Origin: Duganella fentianensis
GTDB lineage: Bacteria; Pseudomonadota; Gammaproteobacteria; Burkholderiales; Burkholderiaceae_D
DNA length: 64,000 bases
Reading direction: 5' to 3'
Assembly (NCBI RefSeq): GCF_009857835.1
Contig: NZ_WWCL01000001.1
Location: 124,001-188,000 of the forward strand
In this document: piece after piece, positions 53,695-62,754 of the stretch
Numbering within the stretch: the stretch's first letter is position 1
Layout of the letters: the number at the start of each line of letters is the position of its first letter
The notes under the pieces: generated by a model
Databases searched by the model: none
Seen by the model: only the letters and a program-made list of their open reading frames with translations
What the model was told of the DNA's origin: nothing
Position numbers and translations under genes: made by a program

Positions 53695-54678
53695 ATGAAT
53701 ACTGCCGTTACGCCGGTTGCGGACGCCCACGCGGCGCCAGCCAATTGCCCCAATTGCGACACCGTGCTGACGGGGCAGTTCTGCTCCCATTGCGGACAGG
53801 AAGCGATATTGCACCATGCCAGTGTGGGCGAGTTCCTGCACGAGTTCGTGGGCCATTATGTGGCGCTCGAGGGCAAGCTGTGGGGCACGGTGATGCGGCT
53901 GCTGTTCCGCCCCGGCGTGCTCACGCTTGAATACATGCGTGGCCGCCGCGTGCGCTTTGTCCAGCCGCTGCGGCTGTACCTGACGCTGAGCCTGCTGTTC
54001 TTCGCGCTGCTGAAATTCTCCGGTACGTTTTCGCCCGGCATGACCGAGGGGAACGAAGCGCCGCAGGAGCATGCTGCTGCCGCGACCAAAACCGCGGAGA
54101 AGGCGCAGAGCAAGGTTCAGGATAAGGCTGAGCTGAAGGCGGCCATCAAACAGGCCGCTGGTGCCGATCAGGACAAGGGCGCCGAGGAAACCCGTATCGA
54201 TATCGACGGCAATGAAAAGCTGAAGAGCTATCTGGACGGCTGGCCTGCCGCTCGCCATCAGCTCGACGCTTTCGACAAGCTGCCGTCGGCAGAAAAGATC
54301 AAGGTGTTCCAGAACGGCTTCTATCACTATGCGCCATACGCCATATTCGCCCTGATGCCGGTGTTCGCGCTGCTGCTGAAAGTGCTGTATCTGGGTTCGG
54401 GCCGGCGCTTTGGCGACCATCTGCTGTTCGCCCTGCACACCAACGCCTTTGCCTACTTCACCTTTATCCTGATGCTGCTGGTGCCCTGGGGCTTTGTGCA
54501 ATTTGTGCTGTGGTGCTGGCTGCTGGGCTATCTGCCATGGGCCATGCGGCGCGTCTACAACAGCGGCCGTGGTACGACTTTGCTGCGCTGGCTGCTGCTG
54601 ATGTCGTTCTACTCCATCCTGATCGGCCTAGCCGTGGCCGGCTCCATGCTGGCCGGAATCATGACCATCGGCCATTAA
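53695..54678 (+). CDS. DUF3667-family membrane protein
   Basis: 327 residues from the ATG at 53695 (MNTAVTPVADAHAAPANC). N-terminal zinc-ribbon-like CPNCDTVLTGQFCSHCGQ, then GEFLHEFVGHYVALEGKLWGT and RLLFRPGVLTLEYMRGRR, typical of DUF3667; three to four membrane segments follow, with a charged Ala/Lys-rich insert of about 70 residues (TKTAEKAQSKVQDKAELK) between segments 1 and 2. Function unknown. Start is weakly supported by a ribosome site. Confidence 0.86.
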   Translation: MNTAVTPVADAHAAPANCPNCDTVLTGQFCSHCGQEAILHHASVGEFLHEFVGHYVALEGKLWGTVMRLLFRPGVLTLEYMRGRRVRFVQPLRLYLTLSLLFFALLKFSGTFSPGMTEGNEAPQEHAAAATKTAEKAQSKVQDKAELKAAIKQAAGADQDKGAEETRIDIDGNEKLKSYLDGWPAARHQLDAFDKLPSAEKIKVFQNGFYHYAPYAIFALMPVFALLLKVLYLGSGRRFGDHLLFALHTNAFAYFTFILMLLVPWGFVQFVLWCWLLGYLPWAMRRVYNSGRGTTLLRWLLLMSFYSILIGLAVAGSMLAGIMTIGH

Positions 54679-54701
54679 AACGCCACCGCCGCTGCCGCGC
54701 C

Positions 54702-54730
54702 TTGCAGTCTGGCGGCGGTCACACTATACT
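54702..54730 (+). promoter_or_regulatory. Promoter of nadK-recN
   Basis: TTGCAG (54702-54707), 17 bases, TATACT (54725-54730). The predicted start lies next to the LexA box. Confidence 0.55.
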
Positions 54731-54740
54731 GCGCGCAATA

Positions 54741-54756
54741 CTGTTTAAATATACAG
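54741..54756. promoter_or_regulatory. LexA (SOS) box upstream of nadK-recN
   Basis: CTGT-N8-ACAG with an A/T-only spacer, flanked by TA. A perfect core match to the gamma/betaproteobacterial LexA consensus, placed about 4 bases past the predicted transcription start. Confidence 0.85.
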
Positions 54757-54770
54757 TCCAAGGGCGGATC

Positions 54771-54827
54771 ATGGCACAAGCAGGCGATATGGGTTACTCT
54801 GCTGCGTGTCGCCGATCCACCCCTTAG
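54771..54827 (+). CDS. Short leader ORF, 18 codons
   Basis: ATG at 54771 after GGGCGG, ending TAG at 54827, 11 bases before the nadK ATG. Reads [18 protein letters not shown]. It may be a leader peptide or simply chance; there is no comparative evidence here. Confidence 0.25.
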   Translation: MAQAGDMGYSAACRRSTP

Positions 54828-54838
54828 CCGAGACTTCT

Positions 54839-55747
54839 ATGACTGCCACGCCAGCCGCTTTTCCTACCATCGCTCTGGTCGTGCGCCAGAATACGGACGG
54901 TATTGCCGCTCCCGTACGCAGCGTGGTGGAATTCCTGCAGAACGCTGGCCATGCCGTGGTGTTCGAAGCGCAGACGGCCGAACATCTGGCCCTGAGCCTG
55001 CCGCAGGTGCGGGTGATGACGGCGGCCGAAATCGGTACCCACTGCGATGCCGCCATCGTCATGGGTGGCGACGGCACCATGCTGGGCATCGCGCGCCAGC
55101 TGGCGCCCTTCGATGTACCGCTGATCGGTATCAATCAGGGCCGGCTCGGCTTCATGACCGATATTCCGCTCGACGGCATGCTCGATGTGCTGGCGCAGAT
55201 ACTGGGCGGGCGTTACAAGGCCGACCGCCGTACGCTGCTGGAAGGGCGGGTGATGCGCGATGGCGCCACCATCCATCTGGGGCTGGCCGTGAACGACGTG
55301 GTGGTGGCGCGTGGCGCCGGCGCCGGCATGGCCGAACTGCGTGTCGATGTGGACGGCCACTTCATGTACAACCAGCGCTCCGATGGGCTGATCATTTCTA
55401 CCGCTACCGGTTCCACTGCCTACGCCCTGTCGGCCGGCGGGCCGTTGCTGCATCCCAGTCTGGGCGGCATCGTGATGGTGCCGATTGCGCCGCACGCGCT
55501 GTCCAACCGGCCTATCGTGCTGTCCGAAACCAGCGAGATCGTGGTCGAAATCGTGCGTGGCCGCGACATCAGCGTCAACTTCGATATGCAGACCTTTGCC
55601 AGTCTGGCCTGGCAGGACCAGATCGTGATCCGGCGTTCGCCGCACACCATCACCTTCCTGCATCCGGAAGACTGGAGCTACTACAACACGCTGCGCGAGA
55701 AGCTGCACTGGAACGAGCATCCTTCGCACGACGGCAAACTCAATTAA
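54839..55747 (+). CDS. nadK: NAD kinase
   Basis: Phosphorylates NAD to NADP. 302 residues from the ATG at 54839 ([17 protein letters not shown]). Contains the catalytic GGDG in [27 protein letters not shown], and the substrate-binding [21 protein letters not shown]. Fourteen bases before recN, sharing the LexA-controlled promoter. In related genomes hrcA, as I recall, lies just upstream; here a DUF3667 gene does. Confidence 0.96.
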   Translation: MTATPAAFPTIALVVRQNTDGIAAPVRSVVEFLQNAGHAVVFEAQTAEHLALSLPQVRVMTAAEIGTHCDAAIVMGGDGTMLGIARQLAPFDVPLIGINQGRLGFMTDIPLDGMLDVLAQILGGRYKADRRTLLEGRVMRDGATIHLGLAVNDVVVARGAGAGMAELRVDVDGHFMYNQRSDGLIISTATGSTAYALSAGGPLLHPSLGGIVMVPIAPHALSNRPIVLSETSEIVVEIVRGRDISVNFDMQTFASLAWQDQIVIRRSPHTITFLHPEDWSYYNTLREKLHWNEHPSHDGKLN

Positions 55748-55761
55748 TCTCATCCATCGCT

Positions 55762-57414
55762 ATGCTGCGTACCCTGTCCATCCGTGATTTCGTTATTGTC
55801 GACACCATCGAACTGGAGTTTTCTGCCGGTTTTACTGTATTCACGGGCGAAACGGGCGCCGGCAAGTCCATCCTGATCGATGCGCTGACGCTGGCGCTGG
55901 GCGGCCGTGGCGATGCTTCGGTGGTGCGCGAAGGAGCGGCCAAGGCCGATATCACGGCTGATTTTGCCGCCAACGCAGCGGCCGACGCGTGGCTGGCCGC
56001 CAACGAGTTTGCGGTGGAAGAGGGCGGTGCGCTGCTGCGCCGCGTGATCGACAACGCCGGCCGCAGCAAAGCCTATATCAACGGCATCGCCGCTACTGCC
56101 ACGCAGTTGCGCGATCTCGGCGATCTGCTGGTGGATATCCACGGCCAGCACGCCCACCAGTCGCTGCTGAAAACCGATGCCCAGCGTGGCCTGCTCGATG
56201 GTCAGGCCGGTGCCGATGCACAGGTGCGTGCCGTCAGCGCAGCTTACAAGGCATGGCGTGCGCTGGCAAAACAGGTCGAGGAATTCGAGACCAATGCGGC
56301 CAATGTGCTGTATGAACGCGAGCGGCTGGAATGGCAGGTCAACGAACTGGAAAAGCTGGCCGTGAAGACGGGCGAGTGGAGCGAAGTCAGTAACGAGCAT
56401 AGCCGCCTGTCGCATGCGGCCAGCCTGCTGGAAGGCGCGCAGGAAGCGCTGGCGCTGCTGTCGGAAGCGGACGAGCAGCCGATTATCTCCCAGCTCTCCA
56501 GCCTGAATCAGAAACTGGGCAAGCTGGCCGGTGTCGATAGCGGGCTGCAGGCCATCGTCGATCTGATCGAACCGGCGCGTATCCAGTTGCAGGAAGCCGT
56601 GTATGCGCTGAACGATTATCTGGACCGGGTCGATCTCGATCCGCAGCGCCTGCAGTCGGTGGAAGCACGCATGGAAGCGATCCACTCGGCGGCGCGCAAA
56701 TTCCGCGTCAGCGAAGACCAACTGCCGCAAGAGTACGAGCAGCTGTCGGCACGGCTGGCGCAGATGGCCGATGCCAGCGATATCGACGGCTTGCGCCAGC
56801 AGGAGCAGCAGCTCAAATCGCAGTACATGACGCAGGCGCAGCAACTGTCGGCCACGCGCAGCACGGCCGCGCGCCAGTTGTCCGACGCGGTGACGCAGGC
56901 CATGCAGGACCTGAGCATGACGGGCGGGCGCTTCGAGATTGCCCTGCACGGTGGTGAACCGAGTGCGCACGGGCTGGAGCAGGTGGAGTTTCTGGTAGCA
57001 GGCCACGCCGGTGTGGCACCGCGCTCGCTGGCGAAAGTGGCATCGGGCGGCGAACTGGCGCGCATCGCGCTGGCGATTTCCGTCATCACTTCCAACGCGA
57101 CCACCGTGCCTACGCTGATCTTCGATGAAGTCGATAGCGGCATCGGCGGCGGCGTGGCCGAAGTGGTGGGGCGCTTGCTGCGCCGTCTGGGCCAGCAGCG
57201 TCAGGTGCTGTGCGTGACCCACTTGCCGCAGGTGGCCAGTCAGGCGGGCCAGCACTTCCAGGTGGCCAAAGGCACGCTAGAAAACGGCAAGACGGCTTCG
57301 CGCATCGAAGTGCTCGATGCCAAAGCACGGGTGGAAGAAGTGGCCCGTATGCTGGGCGGACTGGAAATTACTGCCACCACACGCAAACATGCACGCGAAC
57401 TGCTAGCATCCTGA
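55762..57414 (+). CDS. recN: DNA repair protein RecN
   Basis: SMC-like ATPase that helps double-strand break repair. 550 residues. N-terminal Walker A FTGETGAGKSILIDAL, a coiled-coil centre (about 160-370), C-terminal signature KVASGGELARIALAIS and Walker B TLIFDEVDSGIGGGVAEVVG. The LexA box upstream of nadK explains the expected SOS induction. Confidence 0.97.
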   Translation: MLRTLSIRDFVIVDTIELEFSAGFTVFTGETGAGKSILIDALTLALGGRGDASVVREGAAKADITADFAANAAADAWLAANEFAVEEGGALLRRVIDNAGRSKAYINGIAATATQLRDLGDLLVDIHGQHAHQSLLKTDAQRGLLDGQAGADAQVRAVSAAYKAWRALAKQVEEFETNAANVLYERERLEWQVNELEKLAVKTGEWSEVSNEHSRLSHAASLLEGAQEALALLSEADEQPIISQLSSLNQKLGKLAGVDSGLQAIVDLIEPARIQLQEAVYALNDYLDRVDLDPQRLQSVEARMEAIHSAARKFRVSEDQLPQEYEQLSARLAQMADASDIDGLRQQEQQLKSQYMTQAQQLSATRSTAARQLSDAVTQAMQDLSMTGGRFEIALHGGEPSAHGLEQVEFLVAGHAGVAPRSLAKVASGGELARIALAISVITSNATTVPTLIFDEVDSGIGGGVAEVVGRLLRRLGQQRQVLCVTHLPQVASQAGQHFQVAKGTLENGKTASRIEVLDAKARVEEVARMLGGLEITATTRKHARELLAS

Positions 57415-57458
57415 AGCGATAGGCATGCCGCCCACAGACGGGCGCTGCGCTACTTCAC

Positions 57459-57464
57459 TATAAT
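57459..57464 (+). promoter_or_regulatory. -10 box of hemH
   Basis: Perfect TATAAT 35 bases before the ATG. A weak -35 (AGACGG) lies at 17 bases. Single-element evidence. Confidence 0.45.
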
Positions 57465-57499
57465 CCAATTTTGTCCTAGACATTTCGAGCACAAGGCCC

Positions 57500-58609
57500 A
57501 TGAGTTTTCAGACCGAACCTTCTTACCAGCACGGTAGTGCCAGTCGCAGTGCCATCGTTTTAGTCAATCTGGGCACGCCCGATGCGCCTACGCGCTCTGC
57601 CGTGCGGCGCTATCTGAAGGAATTCCTGTCTGACCCGCGCGTGGTGGAAATTCCGCGCGCCGTCTGGTGGTTCATCCTTAACCTGATCATCCTGCCGTTC
57701 CGTTCCGGCCAGTCGGCGGCCAAATACCAGACCATCTGGACGCCGGAAGGCTCGCCGCTCAAGGTCTACACGGCGGCGCAGGCCAGACAGCTGGAAGCCG
57801 CACTGGCCCAGCGCGGCCACCGCGACCTGAAAGTGGTGATGGCCATGCGCTACGGTTCGCCCGCGCTGCCGGAAGTGCTGAAACAGCTGAAAGCCGAAGG
57901 CATCAACCGCATCGCCGTACTGCCAGCCTATCCGCAATATTCGGGCACCACCACCGGCTCGATTTATGACGCGGCCTTCCAGCACTATGGCTCGGTGCGC
58001 AACATTCCCGAGCTGCGCTTTGTGCGCAACTATCACGACAACGAAGCCTATATCAGTGCGTTGCGCGACAGCGTGCAGGCGCACTGGGACCAGCATGGCC
58101 AGCCCGATAAACTGGTACTGAGCTTCCACGGCGTGCCCAAGCGCACCCTGATGCTGGGCGACCCCTACCACTGCGAATGCCTGAAAACGGCGCGTCTGCT
58201 GGCCGCAGCACTGCAACTGACGCCAGATCAATATATCGTGACTTTCCAGTCCCGCTTCGGCAAGGCCGAGTGGCTGCAGCCTTACACGGCGCCTACCGTG
58301 GCCCAGCTGGCGCGCGACGGCGTCAAGCGGCTCGACGTGCTGTGCCCCGGCTTTATCAGCGACTGTCTGGAAACGCTGGAAGAAATTTCGCTGGAAGTAC
58401 GCCACGAGTTCGAACAGGCGGGCGGCCAGCAGTTCCACTACATCCCCTGCCTGAATGCTAGCCCGGCATGGATAGCCGCCTTGGCCGAGATCATCGAACC
58501 CCACCTGATAGGCTGGCCTACCCGTCTGGCCGCGTCGGAACGCGAGGCGCAGCAAAAGGGTGCGCAGCTTGCCCGCGCCGCCGCGCTGGAGCGGGGCGCG
58601 ACCGACTAG
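57500..58609 (+). CDS. hemH: Ferrochelatase
   Basis: Inserts ferrous iron into protoporphyrin IX, the last heme step. 369 residues. [13 protein letters not shown] at the N-terminus, [14 protein letters not shown], and the catalytic His in [17 protein letters not shown]; late [15 protein letters not shown] and Glu are typical. Located between recN and the grpE-dnaK-dnaJ cluster. The fixed gene order recN/hemH/grpE is seen in related families. Confidence 0.95.
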   Translation: MSFQTEPSYQHGSASRSAIVLVNLGTPDAPTRSAVRRYLKEFLSDPRVVEIPRAVWWFILNLIILPFRSGQSAAKYQTIWTPEGSPLKVYTAAQARQLEAALAQRGHRDLKVVMAMRYGSPALPEVLKQLKAEGINRIAVLPAYPQYSGTTTGSIYDAAFQHYGSVRNIPELRFVRNYHDNEAYISALRDSVQAHWDQHGQPDKLVLSFHGVPKRTLMLGDPYHCECLKTARLLAAALQLTPDQYIVTFQSRFGKAEWLQPYTAPTVAQLARDGVKRLDVLCPGFISDCLETLEEISLEVRHEFEQAGGQQFHYIPCLNASPAWIAALAEIIEPHLIGWPTRLAASEREAQQKGAQLARAAALERGATD

Positions 58610-58619
58610 TTTAGCTCGC

Positions 58620-59630
58620 TTATTCGGGCGCTACCACCTTGTAGCCTTTGGTCTGCAGGCGCGCCAGCAATCCCGTCGGCGACAGAATCTCCTTCAGGGG
58701 CAGCATGGCAAAGGTAGTGGCATTGTTTTCCAATGCCTGCTGTGCATTCTGCAGCCATAGCTCGCGCGTCTTGGCGCGCGCCTCGCGCAGATCAGGACGG
58801 CTCTGGAATGCCGCGCTGCCTTCGATGGCGGCACGACAGGTGCCTTCATGGTCGTTATAGTCGAGTTTGCGGATCACTTCTATATCGCCGATGGCCCATG
58901 CGTTGGCGCGCAAGCGCATGTGGTCGATATCCGCTTCCAGCCGCGCCAGTGTGCTGGAGAAACAGGCCGCATCGTCCAGACCGGATTTGCTGAATTCCTT
59001 GAGTAACTTGCTGGCATCGGACAAGTCGACTTCTACCGAGGAAGGCGTGAACTTGAGTTTATATTGCTTGACGAGCTTGTTGATGGCGGGCCCCACTTCG
59101 TCCTTGTTCGACAGACCAATATGCTGCAGTCCGGCCGTGTACAGTTTGTTCGCGGCAAAAAAGGGGCGGTAACGATCCACCTCGTCATCTTGGCTCATGT
59201 ACTTATCCTTGAGCACAGACCAGCGCTGGTAGGTCTCCGGCGGCACCACATCCTTGAGCATGGCGCCGTCGGGGTTCTTCTGGATGTTCCAGAGTTGCGG
59301 CAGTGAAGCGGCCAGTTTAATTCCGCCCCAGATGCCGACCTTGGCCGACGCATCGGGTTCGGCCAGATATTCCTGCGACCTGGCCAGCACGGCTTCCACT
59401 TCGTGCGAGCGCCATTCCATTTTCGCGGGCAGCGGGCCATAGCGGCCAAACACCCACAGTACATGCTCGTCTTTCGAGACTTTCCACATGCCGGGGCCGG
59501 GGCGCTGCCCATGTACCAGAACTTGTCCGGCTTCCTGTTCAGGCTCAGGCTCAGGCGTGGCTTCCTGCGCCCACACGGCGTTCGCGGCGTAGCAGAACGC
59601 GAGGGTAGTGATGATTTGTTTGAATGTCAT
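58620..59630 (-). CDS. TraB/GumN-family protein
   Basis: 336 residues with a signal peptide (MTFKQIITTLAFCYAANAVWA-QE). MWKVSKDEHVLWVFGRYGPLP matches the family start (usual WxVxxxxxxxxLxGTxH, here with the H replaced by GRYGP), and the C-terminal QNAQQALENNATTFAMLPLKEIL corresponds to the ALxxxxTFFAVLPxxELL end. TraB/GumN proteins are related to the Tiki metalloprotease fold, but the first ligand seems lost here, so it may be catalytically inactive. Convergent with hemH, 10 bases apart. Confidence 0.72.
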   Translation of the reverse strand: MTFKQIITTLAFCYAANAVWAQEATPEPEPEQEAGQVLVHGQRPGPGMWKVSKDEHVLWVFGRYGPLPAKMEWRSHEVEAVLARSQEYLAEPDASAKVGIWGGIKLAASLPQLWNIQKNPDGAMLKDVVPPETYQRWSVLKDKYMSQDDEVDRYRPFFAANKLYTAGLQHIGLSNKDEVGPAINKLVKQYKLKFTPSSVEVDLSDASKLLKEFSKSGLDDAACFSSTLARLEADIDHMRLRANAWAIGDIEVIRKLDYNDHEGTCRAAIEGSAAFQSRPDLREARAKTRELWLQNAQQALENNATTFAMLPLKEILSPTGLLARLQTKGYKVVAPE

Positions 59631-59790
59631 GTGAGTCTCTTACTCGTTCAGTAATAGTTAAGAGAAAAGCAATGATAATTCAATGGCTATGCAGCGTCTA
59701 GCCAGCATGGAAATCAAGTTGCAGGCCGGACTGAGTGCATTAGCGCGGCCATTGTCCCTCCGGCACCACTGTTCTGCCGACGGCGCGTAA

Positions 59791-59817
59791 TCAGCACTTG
59801 CCGTCGGTGAGTGCTAG
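59791..59817. promoter_or_regulatory. CIRCE element (HrcA operator) upstream of grpE
   Basis: TCAGCACTT-N9-GAGTGCTAG, against the consensus TTAGCACTC-N9-GAGTGCTAA, matches 7/9 and 8/9 with the exact 9-base spacer. It overlaps the -35 of the candidate sigma-70 promoter. Confidence 0.78.
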
Positions 59818-59828
59818 CCTGTTAAAAT
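59798..59828 (+). promoter_or_regulatory. Candidate sigma-70 promoter for grpE
   Basis: TTGCCG (59798-59803) and TAAAAT (59823-59828), spacer 19, a little long. The CIRCE element covers its -35. Confidence 0.45.
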
Positions 59829-59838
59829 AGCCGCCTGA

Positions 59839-59888
59839 CGGGAGTTGCGCAGGCAGTTTTGCGTGTGATTTTTCCTCCCGGAAACTGC
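59839..59888 (+). other. Mutually exclusive stems in the grpE leader
   Basis: CGGGAG (59839-59844) can pair with CTCCCG (59875-59880) and GCAGTTT (59853-59859) with AAACTGC (59882-59888). The pairs interleave, so they form either alternative hairpins or a pseudoknot-like structure in the long leader RNA. Confidence 0.45.
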
Positions 59889-59928
59889 ACTGACAATGTC
59901 CCAGTGGCATAGCCGCAGCGCTGGCGCC

Positions 59929-59956
59929 CTTGAAAACAGGGACTCACGCCCCACTT
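59929..59956 (+). promoter_or_regulatory. Sigma-32 heat-shock promoter of grpE
   Basis: CTTGAAA (59929-59935), 13 bases, CCCCACTT (59949-59956); consensus CTTGAAA-N13/15-CCCCATNT. Only one base differs from the consensus -10. Confidence 0.85.
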
Positions 59957-60011
59957 GCGGTCAGTGCCGTTAGAAGTTTTGTCAAACAAATACGATAGTA
60001 GGAGTCTTTAG

Positions 60012-60554
60012 ATGCAAGATCAGGAAAATCAAGCAGTCCCTAATCCAGAAGCGGCAGAAGCCGCTGCACCGGTTCCGCCATCGACTCCTGACCAGCCATC
60101 TCTGGAAGAGCAGCTGGCCAGCGCCGAAGCCCGCTTGGCAGAAATGCAGGACGCTTTCATGCGTGCCAAAGCCGAAGGCGAGAACATCCGCCGCCGTGCC
60201 CAGGAAGATGTGGCCAAGGCCCACAAATTCGCCGTGGAGAGCTTTGCCGAAGCTATGGTACCCGTCAAGGACAGCCTGGAAATGGCGCTGAAAGTCGAAG
60301 CGCCTACGCTGGAATCGCTCAAGGAAGGCGTGGAAATGACGCTGAAACAGCTCAATTCCGCGTTCGAGAAGAACCGTCTGCTGGAAATCATGCCGGCGCA
60401 GGGCGAAAAACTCGATCCGAACAAGCATCAGGCCGTGGCCGTGGTGCCAGCGGATCAGGAAGCCAACACCGTGGTTTCCGTGTTGCAAAAAGGTTATATG
60501 ATCGCTGACCGCCTGCTGCGCCCAGCCATCGTGACCGCGGCGCAAGCCAAATAA
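60012..60554 (+). CDS. grpE: Nucleotide exchange factor GrpE
   Basis: Releases ADP from DnaK. 180 residues: a charged, disordered N-terminus, a long helical dimerisation stalk ([25 protein letters not shown]) and the C-terminal beta domain with [41 protein letters not shown] and [19 protein letters not shown], typical of GrpE. First gene of the chaperone cluster, controlled by CIRCE and sigma-32 sequences. Confidence 0.97.
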   Translation: MQDQENQAVPNPEAAEAAAPVPPSTPDQPSLEEQLASAEARLAEMQDAFMRAKAEGENIRRRAQEDVAKAHKFAVESFAEAMVPVKDSLEMALKVEAPTLESLKEGVEMTLKQLNSAFEKNRLLEIMPAQGEKLDPNKHQAVAVVPADQEANTVVSVLQKGYMIADRLLRPAIVTAAQAK

Positions 60555-60579
60555 TTTTTTCCTGAAGCCAAGTTAGGCT

Positions 60580-60607
60580 CTTGAAAACAAACAGCTATTC
60601 CACATAT
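60580..60607 (+). promoter_or_regulatory. Second sigma-32 promoter, upstream of dnaK
   Basis: CTTGAAA (60580-60586), 13 bases, CCACATAT (60600-60607) in the grpE-dnaK gap; again one mismatch from CCCCATNT. Allows dnaK to be induced separately from grpE. Confidence 0.75.
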
Positions 60608-60647
60608 TCGTAGCATCTGAAACTTAAAGCATAATAGGAAGAACATC

Positions 60648-62591
60648 ATGGGCAAAATTATCGGTATCGATCTGGGAACCACGAATTCCTGCGTTTCCAT
60701 CATGGAAAACGGTCAGCCAAAAGTGATCGAAAACGCGGAAGGCGCGCGTACCACGCCATCGATCATTGCTTATCAAGAAGATGGCGAAATTCTGGTGGGT
60801 TCCCCTGCAAAACGTCAGGCAGTGACCAATCCTAAGAACACCCTGTTCGCGGTCAAGCGTCTGATCGGCCGTAAATTCGAAGAAAAAGAAGTGCAGAAAG
60901 ACATTGGTCTGATGCCTTACTCGATCATGAAAGCCGACAACGGCGACGCATGGATCGGCGTGCGCGACAAGAAACTGGCGCCACCACAGATTTCCGCAGA
61001 AGTGCTGCGCAAAATGAAGAAAACGGCAGAAGACTACCTCGGTGAAGAAGTCACCGAAGCCGTGATCACCGTGCCAGCCTACTTCAACGACTCGCAGCGT
61101 CAGGCCACCAAAGACGCCGGCCGTATCGCTGGTCTGGACGTCAAACGTATCATCAACGAACCAACCGCTGCTGCGCTGGCTTTCGGTCTGGACAAGACCG
61201 ACAAGGGCGACCGCAAGATCGCCGTGTATGACCTGGGCGGCGGTACCTTCGACGTATCGATCATCGAAATCGCTGACGTCGATGGCGAGAAACAGTTCGA
61301 AGTGCTGTCGACCAACGGCGACACCTTCCTCGGCGGTGAAGACTTCGACCAGCGCGTGATCGACTACATCATCGAAGAGTTCAAGAAGATCAACGGCCTG
61401 GATCTGAAAAAAGATCCTATCGCTCTGCAGCGTATCAAAGCTTCGGCCGAGCGCGCCAAGATCGAACTGTCGTCCTCGCAGCAGACCGAAATCAACGAGC
61501 CGTACATCGCCATGGCGAACGGCGCACCGGTCCACCTGACCCTGAAGATGACCCGCGCCAAGCTGGAATCGCTGGTGGAAGAGCTGATCAACGCCACCAT
61601 CGAGCCATGCCGCACCGCCATCAAGGATGCGGGCGTGAAGGTTTCGGACATCGACGACATCATTCTGGTCGGCGGTATGACCCGTATGCCTAAGGTGCAG
61701 GAAAAAGTTAAAGAGTTCTTCGGCAAAGACCCACGTAAAGACGTGAACCCTGACGAAGCCGTGGCCGTTGGTGCTGCGATTCAGGGCTCGGTGCTGTCGG
61801 GCGACCGCAAAGACCTGCTGCTGCTGGACGTGACCCCGCTGTCGCTGGGTATCGAAACCCTGGGCGGCGTGATGACCAAGATGATACACAAGAACACCAC
61901 GATTCCTACCAAGTTCTCGCAAGTGTTCTCGACCGCTGACGACAACCAGCCAGCCGTGACCATCAAGGTTTATCAGGGTGAGCGCGAAATCGCTGCCGGT
62001 AACAAAGGTCTGGGCGAATTCAATCTGGAAGGTATCCCGCCAGCAGCACGCGGCACCCCGCAGATCGAAGTGACCTTCGACATCGACGCCAACGGCATTC
62101 TGCACGTCGGCGCGAAAGACAAGGCCACCGGCAAGGAAAACAAGATCACCATCAAGGCGAACTCCGGTCTGACCGAAGAAGAGATCCAGAAGATGGTGAA
62201 GGACGCCGAGCTGAACGCCGAAGAAGACAAGAAAGTGAAAGAGCTGGCCGAATCGCGCAACCAGGCAGATGCACTGGTGCACTCGACCCGCAAATCGCTG
62301 ACCGAATACGGCGACAAGCTGGAAGCTGGCGAGAAAGAGAAGATCGAAGCGGCCATCACCGAACTGGAAGGTTCGATCAAGGCTGGCGATAAAGCCGACA
62401 TCGACGCCAAAGTGGCTGCCCTGTCGACCGCTTCGCAGAAACTGGGCGAGAAGATGTACGCTGACATGCAAGCCCAGCAAGCTGCTGGTGGCGCTGGTGC
62501 CGAAGGCGGCGCCCACGCTGGCGAACAGGCCAAGCCACAGCAGGACGACGTGGTAGACGCTGACTTCAAAGAAGTAAAAGACAGCAAGTAA
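60648..62591 (+). CDS. dnaK: Molecular chaperone DnaK (Hsp70)
   Basis: 647 residues. [13 protein letters not shown] at the N-terminus, [31 protein letters not shown] (phosphate-binding), [14 protein letters not shown], the interdomain linker region [19 protein letters not shown] and a lid domain ending in a Gly/Ala-rich tail plus [13 protein letters not shown]. Complete and typical. Works with DnaJ and GrpE on unfolded proteins. Confidence 0.99.
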   Translation: MGKIIGIDLGTTNSCVSIMENGQPKVIENAEGARTTPSIIAYQEDGEILVGSPAKRQAVTNPKNTLFAVKRLIGRKFEEKEVQKDIGLMPYSIMKADNGDAWIGVRDKKLAPPQISAEVLRKMKKTAEDYLGEEVTEAVITVPAYFNDSQRQATKDAGRIAGLDVKRIINEPTAAALAFGLDKTDKGDRKIAVYDLGGGTFDVSIIEIADVDGEKQFEVLSTNGDTFLGGEDFDQRVIDYIIEEFKKINGLDLKKDPIALQRIKASAERAKIELSSSQQTEINEPYIAMANGAPVHLTLKMTRAKLESLVEELINATIEPCRTAIKDAGVKVSDIDDIILVGGMTRMPKVQEKVKEFFGKDPRKDVNPDEAVAVGAAIQGSVLSGDRKDLLLLDVTPLSLGIETLGGVMTKMIHKNTTIPTKFSQVFSTADDNQPAVTIKVYQGEREIAAGNKGLGEFNLEGIPPAARGTPQIEVTFDIDANGILHVGAKDKATGKENKITIKANSGLTEEEIQKMVKDAELNAEEDKKVKELAESRNQADALVHSTRKSLTEYGDKLEAGEKEKIEAAITELEGSIKAGDKADIDAKVAALSTASQKLGEKMYADMQAQQAAGGAGAEGGAHAGEQAKPQQDDVVDADFKEVKDSK

Positions 62592-62627
62592 GATCGCCAT
62601 CCCCGCCACAGCGCGGGGACGACGAGC

Positions 62628-62669
62628 GCCGAGCCATCGGCCGTGTAAGCGGTACCGGCTCGGCTTTTT
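62628..62669 (+). terminator. Intrinsic terminator between dnaK and dnaJ
   Basis: GCCGAGCC (62628-62635) pairs with GGCTCGGC (62657-62664) around a structured 21-base loop, followed by five Ts. Confidence 0.8.
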
Positions 62670-62694
62670 AGCATAATCAGTAGAGCATTTTTCT

Positions 62695-62712
62695 GGCGCA
62701 GTTCGCTGCGCC
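62695..62712 (+). other. UUCG-capped hairpin in the dnaJ leader
   Basis: GGCGCAG (62695-62701), loop TTCG, CTGCGCC (62706-62712), immediately followed by GGAGG. UUCG tetraloops are exceptionally stable. The dnaJ ATG is 43 bases on, so the GGAGG is not its usual-distance ribosome site. Confidence 0.6.
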
Positions 62713-62754
62713 GGAGGTCTACACCCGTAATAACTACAGCAAGGTGCCGACAAG

